Assembly: GCF_028369295.1 (NCBI RefSeq)
Contig: NZ_JAQMYP010000031.1
Location: 1 to 64,000 of the forward strand
Direction: 5' to 3'
DNA from: Streptomyces sp. HD
GTDB lineage: Bacteria; Actinomycetota; Actinomycetes; Streptomycetales; Streptomycetaceae
Length of the DNA stretch: 64,000 nt
The position numbers were made by a program, and so were the translations under genes. Shown in pieces: positions 41,709-50,384 of this stretch. The notes under the pieces are model-generated. The model saw only the letters and a list, made by a program, of their open reading frames with translations, was not told where the DNA came from and searched no databases. Position 1 is the first letter of the stretch. The number at the start of each line of letters is the position of its first letter.

Positions 41709-41872
41709 CGGCACCGAGTGTGTCACTGGCGTGACGGACAATGGGACCAAGGCGTCGTGCACGCCTGCCGGTAAGTGATTGAATGCCATCGCGGCTGGCG
41801 AACCGTCCTGGGGGCTTCAAGCCGAGGTGTCCCGAGGGGCGACCGCTCGATTAGCAAGGTGCTGGAGGATCC

Positions 41873-42214
41873 GTGGACCTGTCCCTGTCGACCCGTACCG
41901 TCGGCGATCGTACGGTCGTCGAGGTCGGTGGCGAAATCGACGTATATACCGCGCCCAAGCTGCGCGAGCAGCTGGTCGAGCTGGTGAACGACGGGAGTTT
42001 CCACCTCGTCGTCGACATGGAGGGCGTGGACTTCCTCGACTCCACCGGGCTCGGCGTGCTGGTCGGCGGCCTGAAGCGTGTGCGTGCCCATGAGGGCTCC
42101 CTGCGCCTGGTCTGCAACCAGGAGCGCATTCTCAAGATCTTCCGCATCACCGGTCTCACCAAGGTGTTCCCGATCCACACCTCGGTCGAGGAAGCGGTGG
42201 CGGCGACCGACTGA
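41873..42214 (+). CDS. bldG: anti-anti-sigma factor BldG
   Basis: A 113-residue STAS-domain protein matching BldG over its full length. The phosphorylatable serine is Ser57 in [13 protein letters not shown]. Unphosphorylated BldG binds anti-sigma factors and frees sigma factors needed for aerial growth, antibiotic production and stress response. The GTG start follows GGAGGATCC. The partner anti-sigma gene lies 121 bp downstream on the same strand, as in S. coelicolor. Confidence 0.95.
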
Positions 42215-42335
42215 TCACCGCACCAGGGTCCGCCACAGCGCGTGCCCGGTACGGCAGAAGTTGAAAGAGAAGGGGGACCGGGCTTTCGGCGGCCCGGTCC
42301 TCCGGACAGCACGCCCGTAGTTCGGAGGGGGATGC

Positions 42336-42773
42336 ATGGCCACCGTTGAACTCCGCTTCAGCGCGCTGCCCGAGCACGTCAGGACCGCCCGACTGGTGGC
42401 GGCGGCGGTGGCGCGCAGGGCCGGAGTGGACGAGGCCGTCCTGGACGAGGTCAGGCTCGCCGTCGGCGAGGCCTGCACCCGTGCCGTCGGACTGCACCAG
42501 AGCGTCGGCATCACGGCGCCGGTGAAGGTGTCGCTGATCGAGGAGGAGAAACAGTTCTCCATCGAGGTCGGCGACGAGGCGCCGCGCTCCGCTCCCGGCG
42601 AGCGGGCACCCGGTGCCGCGGGCGACGACGGCGACGTGGAGGCCGAGGAGGACGAGATGGGCCTCGCGGTCATCAGCGGCCTCGTCGACGACGTGGAGGT
42701 CTCCGCAGGAGAGCACGGCGGGTTGATTCGTATGACCTGGCCGACCACACCGCCGGCCGCGGTGCTCACCTGA
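42336..42773 (+). CDS. RsbW-like anti-sigma factor paired with BldG
   Basis: A 145-residue HATPase_c-type anti-sigma factor. The N-box region is DEVRLAVGEACTRAVGLH, where the Mg-binding Asn of SpoIIAB/RsbW (EAxTNA) is replaced by Arg; the G1 box DEMGLAVISGLVDDV is also loose. Kinase activity toward BldG may therefore be weak or absent. An acidic insert (EAPRSAPGERAPGAAGDDGD) separates the boxes. It is the orthologue of the SCO3548 product. The ribosome-binding site is GGAGGGGG; it ends at a strong terminator. Confidence 0.9.
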   Translation: MATVELRFSALPEHVRTARLVAAAVARRAGVDEAVLDEVRLAVGEACTRAVGLHQSVGITAPVKVSLIEEEKQFSIEVGDEAPRSAPGERAPGAAGDDGDVEAEEDEMGLAVISGLVDDVEVSAGEHGGLIRMTWPTTPPAAVLT

Positions 42774-42800
42774 TCGGCCTACCCGAACAACCCACCTCAT

Positions 42801-42838
42801 CGCGAAGGGGCCCTGCTCAGCAGGGCCCCTTCGCGTTT
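42801..42838 (+). terminator. terminator of bldG operon
   Basis: A 15-bp perfect stem (42801-42815 with 42821-42835) and a 5-nt loop, followed by TTT, 27 nt past the stop codon. Confidence 0.9.
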
Positions 42839-43034
42839 CTCCGACGACGCCCGGGAATTCGTGAAGGAATTCACGATCAATCTCCCGATAATTCGATCAA
42901 GAGTCAATGCTCACGTCAACGGTTTTAGGGCATTAGCACTTTCGGGTTCAGTGGCTTGACGTCGATCATTTGCTGAACGGCACAAGAAGGCTAATTCCGC
43001 TTACCGCCATCTGTTTTGATCAGGTTCCGGTACC

Positions 43035-43040
43035 TAGAAT
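43035..43040 (+). promoter_or_regulatory. hppA -10 box
   Basis: TAGAAT with a poor -35 (TGTTTT) 17 bp upstream; transcription would start near 43047, leaving a 36-nt leader that carries AAGGAGG. The region upstream (42840-43030) is A/T-rich. Confidence 0.5.
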
Positions 43041-43082
43041 CCGTCCACATCTTGAGCTCAGCCCAAGCGTCAAGGAGGACGA

Positions 43083-45488
43083 ATGGCGGGGCTTTCTACC
43101 CCTCATCAGCTGGACCACCCCACAACCCTCGCAGCCGCAGTACTGACCGACGACAACCGGATCATCGTGACGGTCATCGGGGTCGTCGCGCTGGCCGCGC
43201 TCGTCGTCGCCGGCGTTCTGGTACGCCAGGTGCTAGCGGCGGGCGAGGGCACCGACAGCATGAAGAAGATCGCGGCAGCCGTCCAGGAAGGCGCCAACGC
43301 CTATCTGGCCCGGCAGCTGCGCACGCTCGGCGTATTCGCCGTCGCCGTGTTCTTCCTGCTCATGCTGCTGCCCGCGGACGACTGGAATCAGCGCATCGGC
43401 CGATCGGTGTTCTTCTTGATCGGCGCCGCGTTCTCGGCGGCCACCGGCTATATCGGCATGTGGCTCGCCGTGCGCAGCAATGTGCGTGTCGCCGCAGCCG
43501 CACGGGAAGCGACTCCGGCGCCTGGAGAGCCGGAAAAGGATCTCACCGCGGTCTCGCACAAAGCAATGAAGATCGCTTTCCGCACGGGCGGCGTCGTCGG
43601 CATGTTCACGGTGGGGCTCGGTCTGCTGGGCGCCTCCTGTGTAGTGCTGGTGTACGCGGCCGACGCGCCGAAGGTGCTCGAAGGATTTGGTCTCGGCGCC
43701 GCGCTGATCGCGATGTTCATGCGTGTCGGCGGCGGCATCTTCACCAAGGCCGCCGACGTCGGCGCCGACCTGGTCGGCAAGGTCGAACAGGGCATTCCGG
43801 AGGACGACCCGCGCAATGCCGCGACCATCGCCGACAACGTGGGTGACAACGTCGGCGACTGCGCGGGCATGGCGGCCGACCTGTTCGAGTCGTATGCCGT
43901 GACCCTCGTCGCCGCGCTGATCCTCGGCAAGGCGGCCTTCGGTGACTCCGGGCTCGCCTTCCCGCTGATCGTGCCCGCGATCGGCGTGATCACGGCGATG
44001 ATCGGCATCTTCGCCGTGGCCCCGCGCCGCGCCGACCGCAGCGGCATGTCCGCGATCAACCGCGGGTTCTTCATCTCCGCGGTGATCTCGCTCGCGCTCG
44101 TCGCGGTCGCCGTGTTCGTCTATCTGCCGTCGTCGTACGCCGACCTCGACGGCGTCACCGACGGGGCGATCGCGGCCAAGAACGGCGACCCGCGGATCCT
44201 CGCGCTCGTCGCCGTGGCGATCGGCATCGTGCTGGCCGCTCTCATCCAGCAGCTGACCGGCTACTTCACCGAGACCAACCGACGCCCGGTCATGGACATC
44301 GGCAAGAGCTCGCTCACCGGTCCTGCCACCGTCGTCCTTGCCGGCATCTCCGTCGGCCTGGAGTCCGCCGTCTACACCGCCCTGCTGATCGGCCTCGGCG
44401 TCTACGGGGCGTTCCTGCTCGGCGGCACGTCGATCATGCTGGCGCTGTTCGCGGTGGCGCTGGCCGGCACAGGCCTGCTCACCACGGTCGGCGTGATCGT
44501 CGCCATGGACACCTTCGGACCGGTCTCCGACAACGCGCAGGGCATCGCCGAGATGTCCGGCGACGTCCAGGGCGCGGGCGCCCAGGTGCTCACCAACCTG
44601 GACGCGGTCGGCAACACCACGAAGGCCATCACCAAGGGCATCGCCATCGCCACCGCCGTCCTGGCGGCAGCGGCGCTCTTCGGGTCGTACCGCGACGCCA
44701 TCACCACCGGCGCGCGGGACGTGGGCGAGAAACTCAGCGGTGACGGCGCGCCGATGAGCCTGATGATGGACATCTCGCAGCCCAACAACCTCGTCGGCCT
44801 GATCGCGGGCGCTGCGGTCGTGTTCCTCTTCTCGGGGCTCGCCATCAACGCCGTGTCGCGGTCTGCGGGATCTGTGGTCTACGAGGTGCGGCGGCAGTTC
44901 CGTGAGCGGCCCGGGATCATGGACTACACGGAGGAGCCGGAGTACGGCAAGGTCGTCGACATCTGCACCCGGGATGCCCTGCGCGAGCTCGCCACGCCCG
45001 GTCTGCTCGCGGTCCTGGCGCCCATCTTCATCGGGTTCACGCTCGGGGTCGGAGCCCTGGGCGCATTCCTGGCGGGCGCGATCGGCTCCGGCACGCTGAT
45101 GGCGGTGTTCCTCGCCAACTCCGGCGGCGCCTGGGACAACGCCAAGAAGCTCGTCGAGGACGGCCACCACGGCGGCAAGGGCAGCGAGGCCCACGCCGCG
45201 ACGGTGATCGGCGACACGGTCGGCGACCCCTTCAAGGACACCGCCGGTCCCGCGATCAACCCGCTGCTGAAGGTGATGAACCTGGTCGCGCTGCTCATCG
45301 CGCCCGCGGTCATCCAGTTCAGCTACGGCGAGGACAAGAACGTCGGGGTACGGGTCGTGATCGCCGTCTCCTCGCTCCTCGTGATCGTCGGTGCGGTCTA
45401 CGTCTCCAAGCGGCGCGGCATCGCCATGGGTGACGAAGGCAACGCCGACAGGGTGGCCAAACCGGTCGATCCCGCGGTGGTCTCGTAG
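43083..45488 (+). CDS. hppA: proton-translocating pyrophosphatase
   Basis: An 801-residue membrane pyrophosphatase with about 16 transmembrane helices. The catalytic motif DVGADLVGKVEQGIPEDDPR and the acidic DNVGDNVGDCAGMAADLFES bind Mg-pyrophosphate, and a second acidic motif (GDTVGDPFKDTAGPAINPLL) lies near the C-terminus. It hydrolyses pyrophosphate to pump protons. The Ala in the GNTTKAITKG segment (rather than Lys) suggests the K+-dependent subclass. Perfect ribosome-binding site AAGGAGG. Confidence 0.95.
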   Translation: MAGLSTPHQLDHPTTLAAAVLTDDNRIIVTVIGVVALAALVVAGVLVRQVLAAGEGTDSMKKIAAAVQEGANAYLARQLRTLGVFAVAVFFLLMLLPADDWNQRIGRSVFFLIGAAFSAATGYIGMWLAVRSNVRVAAAAREATPAPGEPEKDLTAVSHKAMKIAFRTGGVVGMFTVGLGLLGASCVVLVYAADAPKVLEGFGLGAALIAMFMRVGGGIFTKAADVGADLVGKVEQGIPEDDPRNAATIADNVGDNVGDCAGMAADLFESYAVTLVAALILGKAAFGDSGLAFPLIVPAIGVITAMIGIFAVAPRRADRSGMSAINRGFFISAVISLALVAVAVFVYLPSSYADLDGVTDGAIAAKNGDPRILALVAVAIGIVLAALIQQLTGYFTETNRRPVMDIGKSSLTGPATVVLAGISVGLESAVYTALLIGLGVYGAFLLGGTSIMLALFAVALAGTGLLTTVGVIVAMDTFGPVSDNAQGIAEMSGDVQGAGAQVLTNLDAVGNTTKAITKGIAIATAVLAAAALFGSYRDAITTGARDVGEKLSGDGAPMSLMMDISQPNNLVGLIAGAAVVFLFSGLAINAVSRSAGSVVYEVRRQFRERPGIMDYTEEPEYGKVVDICTRDALRELATPGLLAVLAPIFIGFTLGVGALGAFLAGAIGSGTLMAVFLANSGGAWDNAKKLVEDGHHGGKGSEAHAATVIGDTVGDPFKDTAGPAINPLLKVMNLVALLIAPAVIQFSYGEDKNVGVRVVIAVSSLLVIVGAVYVSKRRGIAMGDEGNADRVAKPVDPAVVS

Positions 45489-45663
45489 GCGGTCCTGCGA
45501 CGGCCCAGTTCAAGGGGCGGGCGGGCGGCGCGCGTTGACGTGCCGCCCGCCCGCCTCGTGCTTGTTCACACCCCTGGCCGTGACGCTTCTCTCGCATGGT
45601 GCAAAGAGCGGCTAAGTCGTACATACATGGCATTCGGTGCGCTTTCGTCTCGCGTCCGACGTG

Positions 45664-45669
45664 TAGGGT
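45664..45669 (+). promoter_or_regulatory. -10 box of lipoprotein gene
   Basis: TAGGGT, 32 bases before the GTG at 45702; the resulting short leader contains GGAAGGGA. Confidence 0.45.
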
Positions 45670-45701
45670 CCCGTGGCTGAGCCATGGAAGGGACCAAACC
45701 G

Positions 45702-46298
45702 GTGAACAAGAAGCTCGCGGCCGCACTGTCCGGCGGTGCGGTACTGACGCTGGCACTGACGGGATGCACGAGCGACGAGGGCAACCCGGAGCTGGATGCC
45801 TGGGCCAAGAAGGTCTGCGACGCCGTGCCGGCGCAGAACGCGAAGATATCCGCCGCCTACGTCGCGATCACCAAGGCGGCCAAGGACACCACCAGCACGC
45901 CCAAGGAGCTCCAGCAGGCCGACTCCAAGGCCTTCCAGGACCTCGCCGACGGCTACAAGGCCCGCGCGAGCCTCATCGGCGGCGCCGGGGCACCTCCCGG
46001 CGTTGAGGACGGCGCGAAGGTCCAGAAGGACGTCGTCAAGCAGCTCACCGACCTCTCCGCGGCCTACGCCGACCTGAAGAAGCGGGTCGACGGGCTGAAC
46101 ACGAAGGACCAGGCGAAGTTCGCGTCCGGTCTGAAGGACGTGTCGGCCGAGATGAAGCAGGTCGAGACCCAGCGCAAGACCGCGGTCAACGCGCTGAAGA
46201 AGCTGGAGTCGGGCGACACAAAGAAGGCGCTGACGTCCCAGGAGGGCTGCAAGCAGGCCGCCGCGGCGTCCGAGTCGGCCGGGGTCACCGGCAGCTGA
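45702..46298 (+). CDS. small helical lipoprotein
   Basis: A 198-residue exported protein. The signal ends in lipobox LTGC (ALTGCTSDEG, Cys at residue 22). The mature part is a predicted helical bundle with Cys in KVCDAV and EGCKQA probably forming a disulfide; Ala/Lys/Asp/Gln-rich heptads occur throughout. Streptomyces homologues are small secreted or lipoproteins of unknown function. The GTG is preferred over an ATG six codons upstream because only the GTG has a ribosome-binding site. Confidence 0.75.
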   Translation: MNKKLAAALSGGAVLTLALTGCTSDEGNPELDAWAKKVCDAVPAQNAKISAAYVAITKAAKDTTSTPKELQQADSKAFQDLADGYKARASLIGGAGAPPGVEDGAKVQKDVVKQLTDLSAAYADLKKRVDGLNTKDQAKFASGLKDVSAEMKQVETQRKTAVNALKKLESGDTKKALTSQEGCKQAAAASESAGVTGS

Positions 46299-46335
46299 GC
46301 CGCCTCGCGGGGCGGGCACACGTCACAATGAGGGC

Positions 46336-47877
46336 GTGAGTGACTCCACGCTGCCTGCCCTGCCCGCCTCCGACCGCCCCGATGTCGCCGCCCGGCTGCG
46401 GGAGGCCCTGCTCAGGGCCTCCTTCACCGCCGACGGGTTGCTCGAACTGCTCGGCGCGCCCGCGTACACGGCGCTCGCCCGGAGCGAGACCGTGCCCGCG
46501 CTCCGGGCGACTCGCGGAGACACACCACTGGAGGCGCTCGTACGCCTCTTCCTGTTGCAGCAGCCCGTGCCGCACGCGCGCGTGGCGGACGTTCTGCCCG
46601 TCGACGCCCTCCTGGAGAGCGGGTGGCTGGTGCGGGTCGGGGGTGACTCCGAAGACGACCTCGCCGCGACCGTCGACGTACGCCCCTACGGCGGGCCCGG
46701 TGGCGAGGACTGGTTCATCGTGTCCGACCTCGGGTGTGCCGTCGGCGGTGCGGGCGGCATCGGCAGCAAGGACGAGGGGGTCGTCCTGGGCGTCGGCGGC
46801 GCCTCCACGACCCTCGCCGGCATCACCGTCCGTACGCCCGTCGCCTCCGCCCTGGACCTCGGCACCGGTTCCGGCATCCAGGCGCTGCACGCCGCGCAGC
46901 ACGCCACGCGTGTGACGGCGACCGACCTCAACCCGCGCGCGCTGCACATCACCGCGCTGACGCTCGCGTTGTCCGCCGCCCCGGCCGCCGATCTGCGGGA
47001 GGGCTCGCTGTTCGAGCCGCTCAAGAACGGAGAGACGTACGACCTGATCGTGTCCAACCCGCCCTTCGTGATCTCACCGGCCGCCCGGCTGACGTACCGC
47101 GACGGCGGGATGGGCGGGGACGATCTGTGCCGGTCGGTCGTTCAAGGGGCGGGGGAGCGGCTGAGCGAGGGCGGGTTCGCGCAGTTCCTCGCCAACTGGC
47201 AGCACGTGGAGGGGGAGGACTGGCAGGACCGGCTGCGATCGTGGGTGCCGCGCGGGTGCGACGCCTGGATCGTGCAGCGCGAGGTCCAGGACGTCACGCA
47301 GTACGCCGAGCTGTGGCTCAGGGACGCCGGGGACCATCGGGGTGACCCGGCCGAGTACCAGGCGCGGTACGACGCCTGGCTGGACGAGTTCGAGGCGCGC
47401 AAGGTGAAGGCCGTCGGGTTCGGGTGGATCACCCTGCGGAAGGCGTCGGTCGCCGTTCCCTCGATCATCGCGGAGGAGTGGCCGCATCCGGTCGAGCAGC
47501 CGCTCGGGGACGTGGTCCGTGCGCACTTCGACCGGGTCGACTACCTGCGCGCCCGCGACGACGCGGCCCTGCTGGAGGACCATTTCAGGCTCGTCGGCGA
47601 GGTCGTGCAGGAGCAGGTCGGGCTGCCCGGCGCCGAGGACCCGGAGCACGTGGTGCTGCGCCAGCACCGCGGGATGCGCCGGGCCACCCAGGTGGACACG
47701 GTCGGCGCGGGATTCGCGGGCGTGTGCGACGGCTCGCTGAGCGCGGGCCGCATTCTGGACGCGATCGCCCAACTGATGAGCGAGGACCCGGTGTTGCTGC
47801 GCGACCGTACGCCCGCGCAGATCCGGCTGCTGGTGGAGCAGGGGTTCCTCGAACCGGCCGGCGGCGGCGCGCGGTGA
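46336..47877 (+). CDS. HemK-like class I methyltransferase
   Basis: A 513-residue SAM-dependent methyltransferase. A helical N-terminal domain (residues 1-110) is followed by a Rossmann core: SALDLGTGSGIQALHAA (motif I), TATDLNPRALHIT (motif II) and LIVSNPPFVISP (NPPF, typical of enzymes that methylate an amide or exocyclic amine). The C-terminal 170 residues form an extra domain. The substrate is unknown; RNA or a release-factor-like target is plausible. The GTG start is 6 nt after CACAAT. Confidence 0.8.
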   Translation: MSDSTLPALPASDRPDVAARLREALLRASFTADGLLELLGAPAYTALARSETVPALRATRGDTPLEALVRLFLLQQPVPHARVADVLPVDALLESGWLVRVGGDSEDDLAATVDVRPYGGPGGEDWFIVSDLGCAVGGAGGIGSKDEGVVLGVGGASTTLAGITVRTPVASALDLGTGSGIQALHAAQHATRVTATDLNPRALHITALTLALSAAPAADLREGSLFEPLKNGETYDLIVSNPPFVISPAARLTYRDGGMGGDDLCRSVVQGAGERLSEGGFAQFLANWQHVEGEDWQDRLRSWVPRGCDAWIVQREVQDVTQYAELWLRDAGDHRGDPAEYQARYDAWLDEFEARKVKAVGFGWITLRKASVAVPSIIAEEWPHPVEQPLGDVVRAHFDRVDYLRARDDAALLEDHFRLVGEVVQEQVGLPGAEDPEHVVLRQHRGMRRATQVDTVGAGFAGVCDGSLSAGRILDAIAQLMSEDPVLLRDRTPAQIRLLVEQGFLEPAGGGAR

Positions 47878-47879
47878 CG

Positions 47880-48152
47880 ATGCGGACCGGGGAGGCCGGA
47901 GACGTCAGGGAGACCGGAGGGGCCGGTGACCCCGGTGACGCCGGGAAGACCGGGAACCCCGGTAACCCCGGTAACCCCGGGAACCCCGGGAAGACCGGTA
48001 ACCCCGGGAACCCCGGTAACCCCGGGAACCCCGGTAACCCCGGGAACCCCGGTAACCCCGGTAACCCCGGGAACCCCGGTAACCCCGGTAACCCCGGTAA
48101 CCCCGGGAAGACCGGGAACCCCGGGAAAGCTCGGGAAAGCCGGTTCCGGTGA
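47880..48152 (+). CDS. collagen-like Gly-Asn-Pro repeat ORF
   Basis: A 90-codon frame. After MRTGEAGDVRETGGAGDPGD, it continues as Gly-X-Y triplets, nearly all Gly-Asn-Pro with scattered Gly-Lys-Thr, ending GKARESRFR. Its ATG lies 2 nt after the methyltransferase stop and its TGA overlaps the next GTG (GTGA), as in a translated operon gene. There is no signal peptide or clear ribosome-binding site. It may be a real small protein or an expanded spacer repeat that happens to stay open. Confidence 0.4.
   Translation: MRTGEAGDVRETGGAGDPGDAGKTGNPGNPGNPGNPGKTGNPGNPGNPGNPGNPGNPGNPGNPGNPGNPGNPGNPGKTGNPGKARESRFR
47926..48135. repeat. 9-bp tandem repeat GGTAACCCC/GGGAACCCC
   Basis: About 23 copies of a 9-bp unit, alternating GGTAACCCC and GGGAACCCC with a few GGGAAGACC copies. 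The period preserves all reading frames. Confidence 0.95.
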
Positions 48153-49150
48153 TTCGTATCGAGCTTGACGAGGCCGCGCTCGGAGCGACCCGCATCACCG
48201 TCAGCCCGCTGTGGGACGCGTTCTGCAGCCTGCACCTGGCGATGCCGCACCGGAACCCCTCCTGGCCGTACCAGAAGTGGGTCCCGCACGCGCGTGAGGT
48301 GATCCGGGAGGACGACCGGATCGCCCCGCTGCGCGCGCTCATGGAAGGGCCGCACAACTTCCCCGACTTCATGCTGCCCCAGCCGATCGGCGCGACGTCG
48401 ATCGAACAGGAGCTGGAGATCGTGCGCGGCACAGCGCCGGACGTGGTGCGGGCCCAGCTGGCCGAGCACTACCCCGGCATGGACGACCATCCACTCGTAC
48501 GGCCGTACCTGGAGGACCCGCAGGCCGCCTGCGCCGCCCTCGCCGACGCGTACGCCGCGTACTGGGAGGGTGCCCTCGCCGACCTGTGGCCGGTCATGCG
48601 GCGGCTCGTCGAGGACGAGGTCCTGCTCCGGGCGCGGACCTTCGCCACGGAGGGCGTGGACGCGCTCTTCGCCGGCCTGGAGTCACGCGCGAAGTGGGCA
48701 CCGCCCGTGCTGGAACTGACCAAGCACATCGACGCCGAGTACCACGCGGGCGAGCGCAGGCTGCTGCTCGTGCCGCTGGTCTTCGCCGAGGGGTGCCGGC
48801 TGTACTCGACGGACCATCCCGAGGTGCTCACCGTCTCCTTCCAGGCGCGGGGCGCGGCCGTGCTGCGCGAACGGCAGGAGGAACCGGCGGGGGACCGGCT
48901 CGGGATGCTGCTGGGGCGCGGCCGGGCGGCGGTCCTGCACGAGCTCGGCGGGCCGCTCACCACCGCCGGCATCGCCGACCGGCTCGGCCTGGCTCCCAGC
49001 ACCGTCTCCGAGCACCTGTCGGTGCTCTCCGAGTCCGGGGTGGTCACCCGGCACCGGGTCGGCCGGAGCGTGTACTACCAGCTCACCGACACCGGGCGCG
49101 CCCTGCTGGCGCTGCTGTCCGGGGAGGACGTGCTGCGCGCGGTGGGGTGA
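48149..49150 (+). CDS. ArsR-type regulator with DUF5937-like N-terminus
   Basis: A 333-residue protein. The N-terminal 240 residues (IRIELDEAALGATRITVSPL, PSWPYQKWVPHAREVIRED) match the DUF5937 pattern seen upstream of ArsR-like HTH domains. The C-terminal winged helix is clear: GRGRAAVLHELGGPLTTAGI, then ADRLGLAPSTVSEHLSVLSE and a beta-wing VTRHRVGRSVYYQL. It probably represses the ABC exporter genes that follow on the same strand. The GTG overlaps the stop of the collagen-like ORF. Confidence 0.8.
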   Translation: MIRIELDEAALGATRITVSPLWDAFCSLHLAMPHRNPSWPYQKWVPHAREVIREDDRIAPLRALMEGPHNFPDFMLPQPIGATSIEQELEIVRGTAPDVVRAQLAEHYPGMDDHPLVRPYLEDPQAACAALADAYAAYWEGALADLWPVMRRLVEDEVLLRARTFATEGVDALFAGLESRAKWAPPVLELTKHIDAEYHAGERRLLLVPLVFAEGCRLYSTDHPEVLTVSFQARGAAVLRERQEEPAGDRLGMLLGRGRAAVLHELGGPLTTAGIADRLGLAPSTVSEHLSVLSESGVVTRHRVGRSVYYQLTDTGRALLALLSGEDVLRAVG

Positions 49151-49294
49151 GCGGGCCGGTCCGCCTTCGAGGGCACGGGCGGTGTGTACGGGCTTCGGAG
49201 CGTGCACGCGCGTGTGAGTGCCAGAAGACACACGCACGCGTGGGCGACGATTCGGGAGCCGCCGAATTCATCGACCGTGCCCGAGCCGCCCGCC

Positions 49295-49300
49295 TACCGT
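49295..49300 (+). promoter_or_regulatory. -10 box, leaderless start of ABC operon
   Basis: TACCGT, seven bases before the ATG at 49308. Confidence 0.45.
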
Positions 49301-49307
49301 CCGGCGC

Positions 49308-50384
49308 ATGCTTGCCATCGAGGCGCACGGGTTGCGCCGTACCTACACGTCGCGAACCGGCTGGCTGCGGCCCCGGCGCACCACCACCGAAGCTGTACGA
49401 GGGGTCAGCTTCGAGGTGGCGCCGGGCGAGCTGTTCGGCCTGCTCGGCCCCAATGGCGCCGGCAAGACGACCACCATCAAGATGCTCAACACCCTGCTGC
49501 TGCCCACCTCGGGCACGGCCCGGGTGTTCGGGCACGACGTGGCCCGCGACCCCGTCGCCGTACGAAGGCGTATCGGCTACGTCTTCGGCGGCGACCGGGG
49601 CCTGTACGAGCGCCTCTCCGCCCTCGACAACCTGCGCTACTTCGCCGAGTTGTACGAGGTCGAGCCGCACGAGCAGCGGCGCCGGATCGCCGAACTACTG
49701 GAGCTGGTCGGTCTGGACGGGCGGGAACGGGAGCGCGTCGAGGGCTACTCGCGCGGTATGCGGCAGCGGCTGCACATCGCCCGTGGCCTGCTCCACCGGC
49801 CCGACGTGCTCTTCCTGGACGAGCCGTCGATCGGCGTCGACCCGGTCGCCGCACGGGATCTGCGCCGCACCGTCGCCGACCTGTCGGCCGCCGGGACGAC
49901 GGTGGTCCTCACCACGCACTACATGGCCGAGGCCGACGAACTGTGCGACCGCATCGCCGTCATCGCGGGCGGGGAGATACGGGCCCTCGACGCGCCCGGG
50001 GCCCTCAAGGCCCGCGTCCAGGAACGCGACGTCCTCGAAGTCGAGGCCCACGGGCTCTCGGAGACGGAGCTGGACCGGGTGCGCGCGCTGCCCGGCGTCC
50101 GGGACGCGGCGGTCGACGACCGCGGCTCCGTACAGCTCCTGACTGTCCAGAGCGAGCGCGGAACCGAGCTCCACGCGCGTGTGCTCGCCGCGCTGGACGG
50201 CGTACGCCTGGGGCGCGTCGCCACGCGCGAGCCGACGCTGGAGGACGCCTACGTGGCGATCGTCGCGGAAGCGGAACGCGCCACCGCGGGACGGGCCGAG
50301 GACGCCGAACCGGGCGGTCCTGCCAGGGCTTCCGAATCGGGTGGTCCGGTGGGGCCTTCCGAATCGGCGGAGGTCCCGGCATGA
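49308..50384 (+). CDS. ABC exporter ATP-binding protein
   Basis: A 358-residue DrrA-like ATPase. Walker A is GPNGAGKTTTIK, the signature YSRGMRQRL (variant of LSGGQ), Walker B VLFLDEPSIGVDP and the switch His in TTHYMAEADEL. A C-terminal DUF4162-like domain (about 240-330) is followed by a Ser/Gly/Pro tail. It energises the two permeases encoded downstream, making a half-size exporter (ABC-2 type) for a drug or lipid-like molecule. The substrate is unknown. The leaderless-type promoter supports the ATG. Confidence 0.9.
   Translation: MLAIEAHGLRRTYTSRTGWLRPRRTTTEAVRGVSFEVAPGELFGLLGPNGAGKTTTIKMLNTLLLPTSGTARVFGHDVARDPVAVRRRIGYVFGGDRGLYERLSALDNLRYFAELYEVEPHEQRRRIAELLELVGLDGRERERVEGYSRGMRQRLHIARGLLHRPDVLFLDEPSIGVDPVAARDLRRTVADLSAAGTTVVLTTHYMAEADELCDRIAVIAGGEIRALDAPGALKARVQERDVLEVEAHGLSETELDRVRALPGVRDAAVDDRGSVQLLTVQSERGTELHARVLAALDGVRLGRVATREPTLEDAYVAIVAEAERATAGRAEDAEPGGPARASESGGPVGPSESAEVPA

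Noticed and set aside
47926..48168. Alternative frame of the 9-bp repeat encoding Pro-Val-Thr-Pro-Gly-Thr repeats
   Set aside because: A 9-bp repeat opens all frames; only the Gly-Asn-Pro frame has operon-like junctions at both ends.
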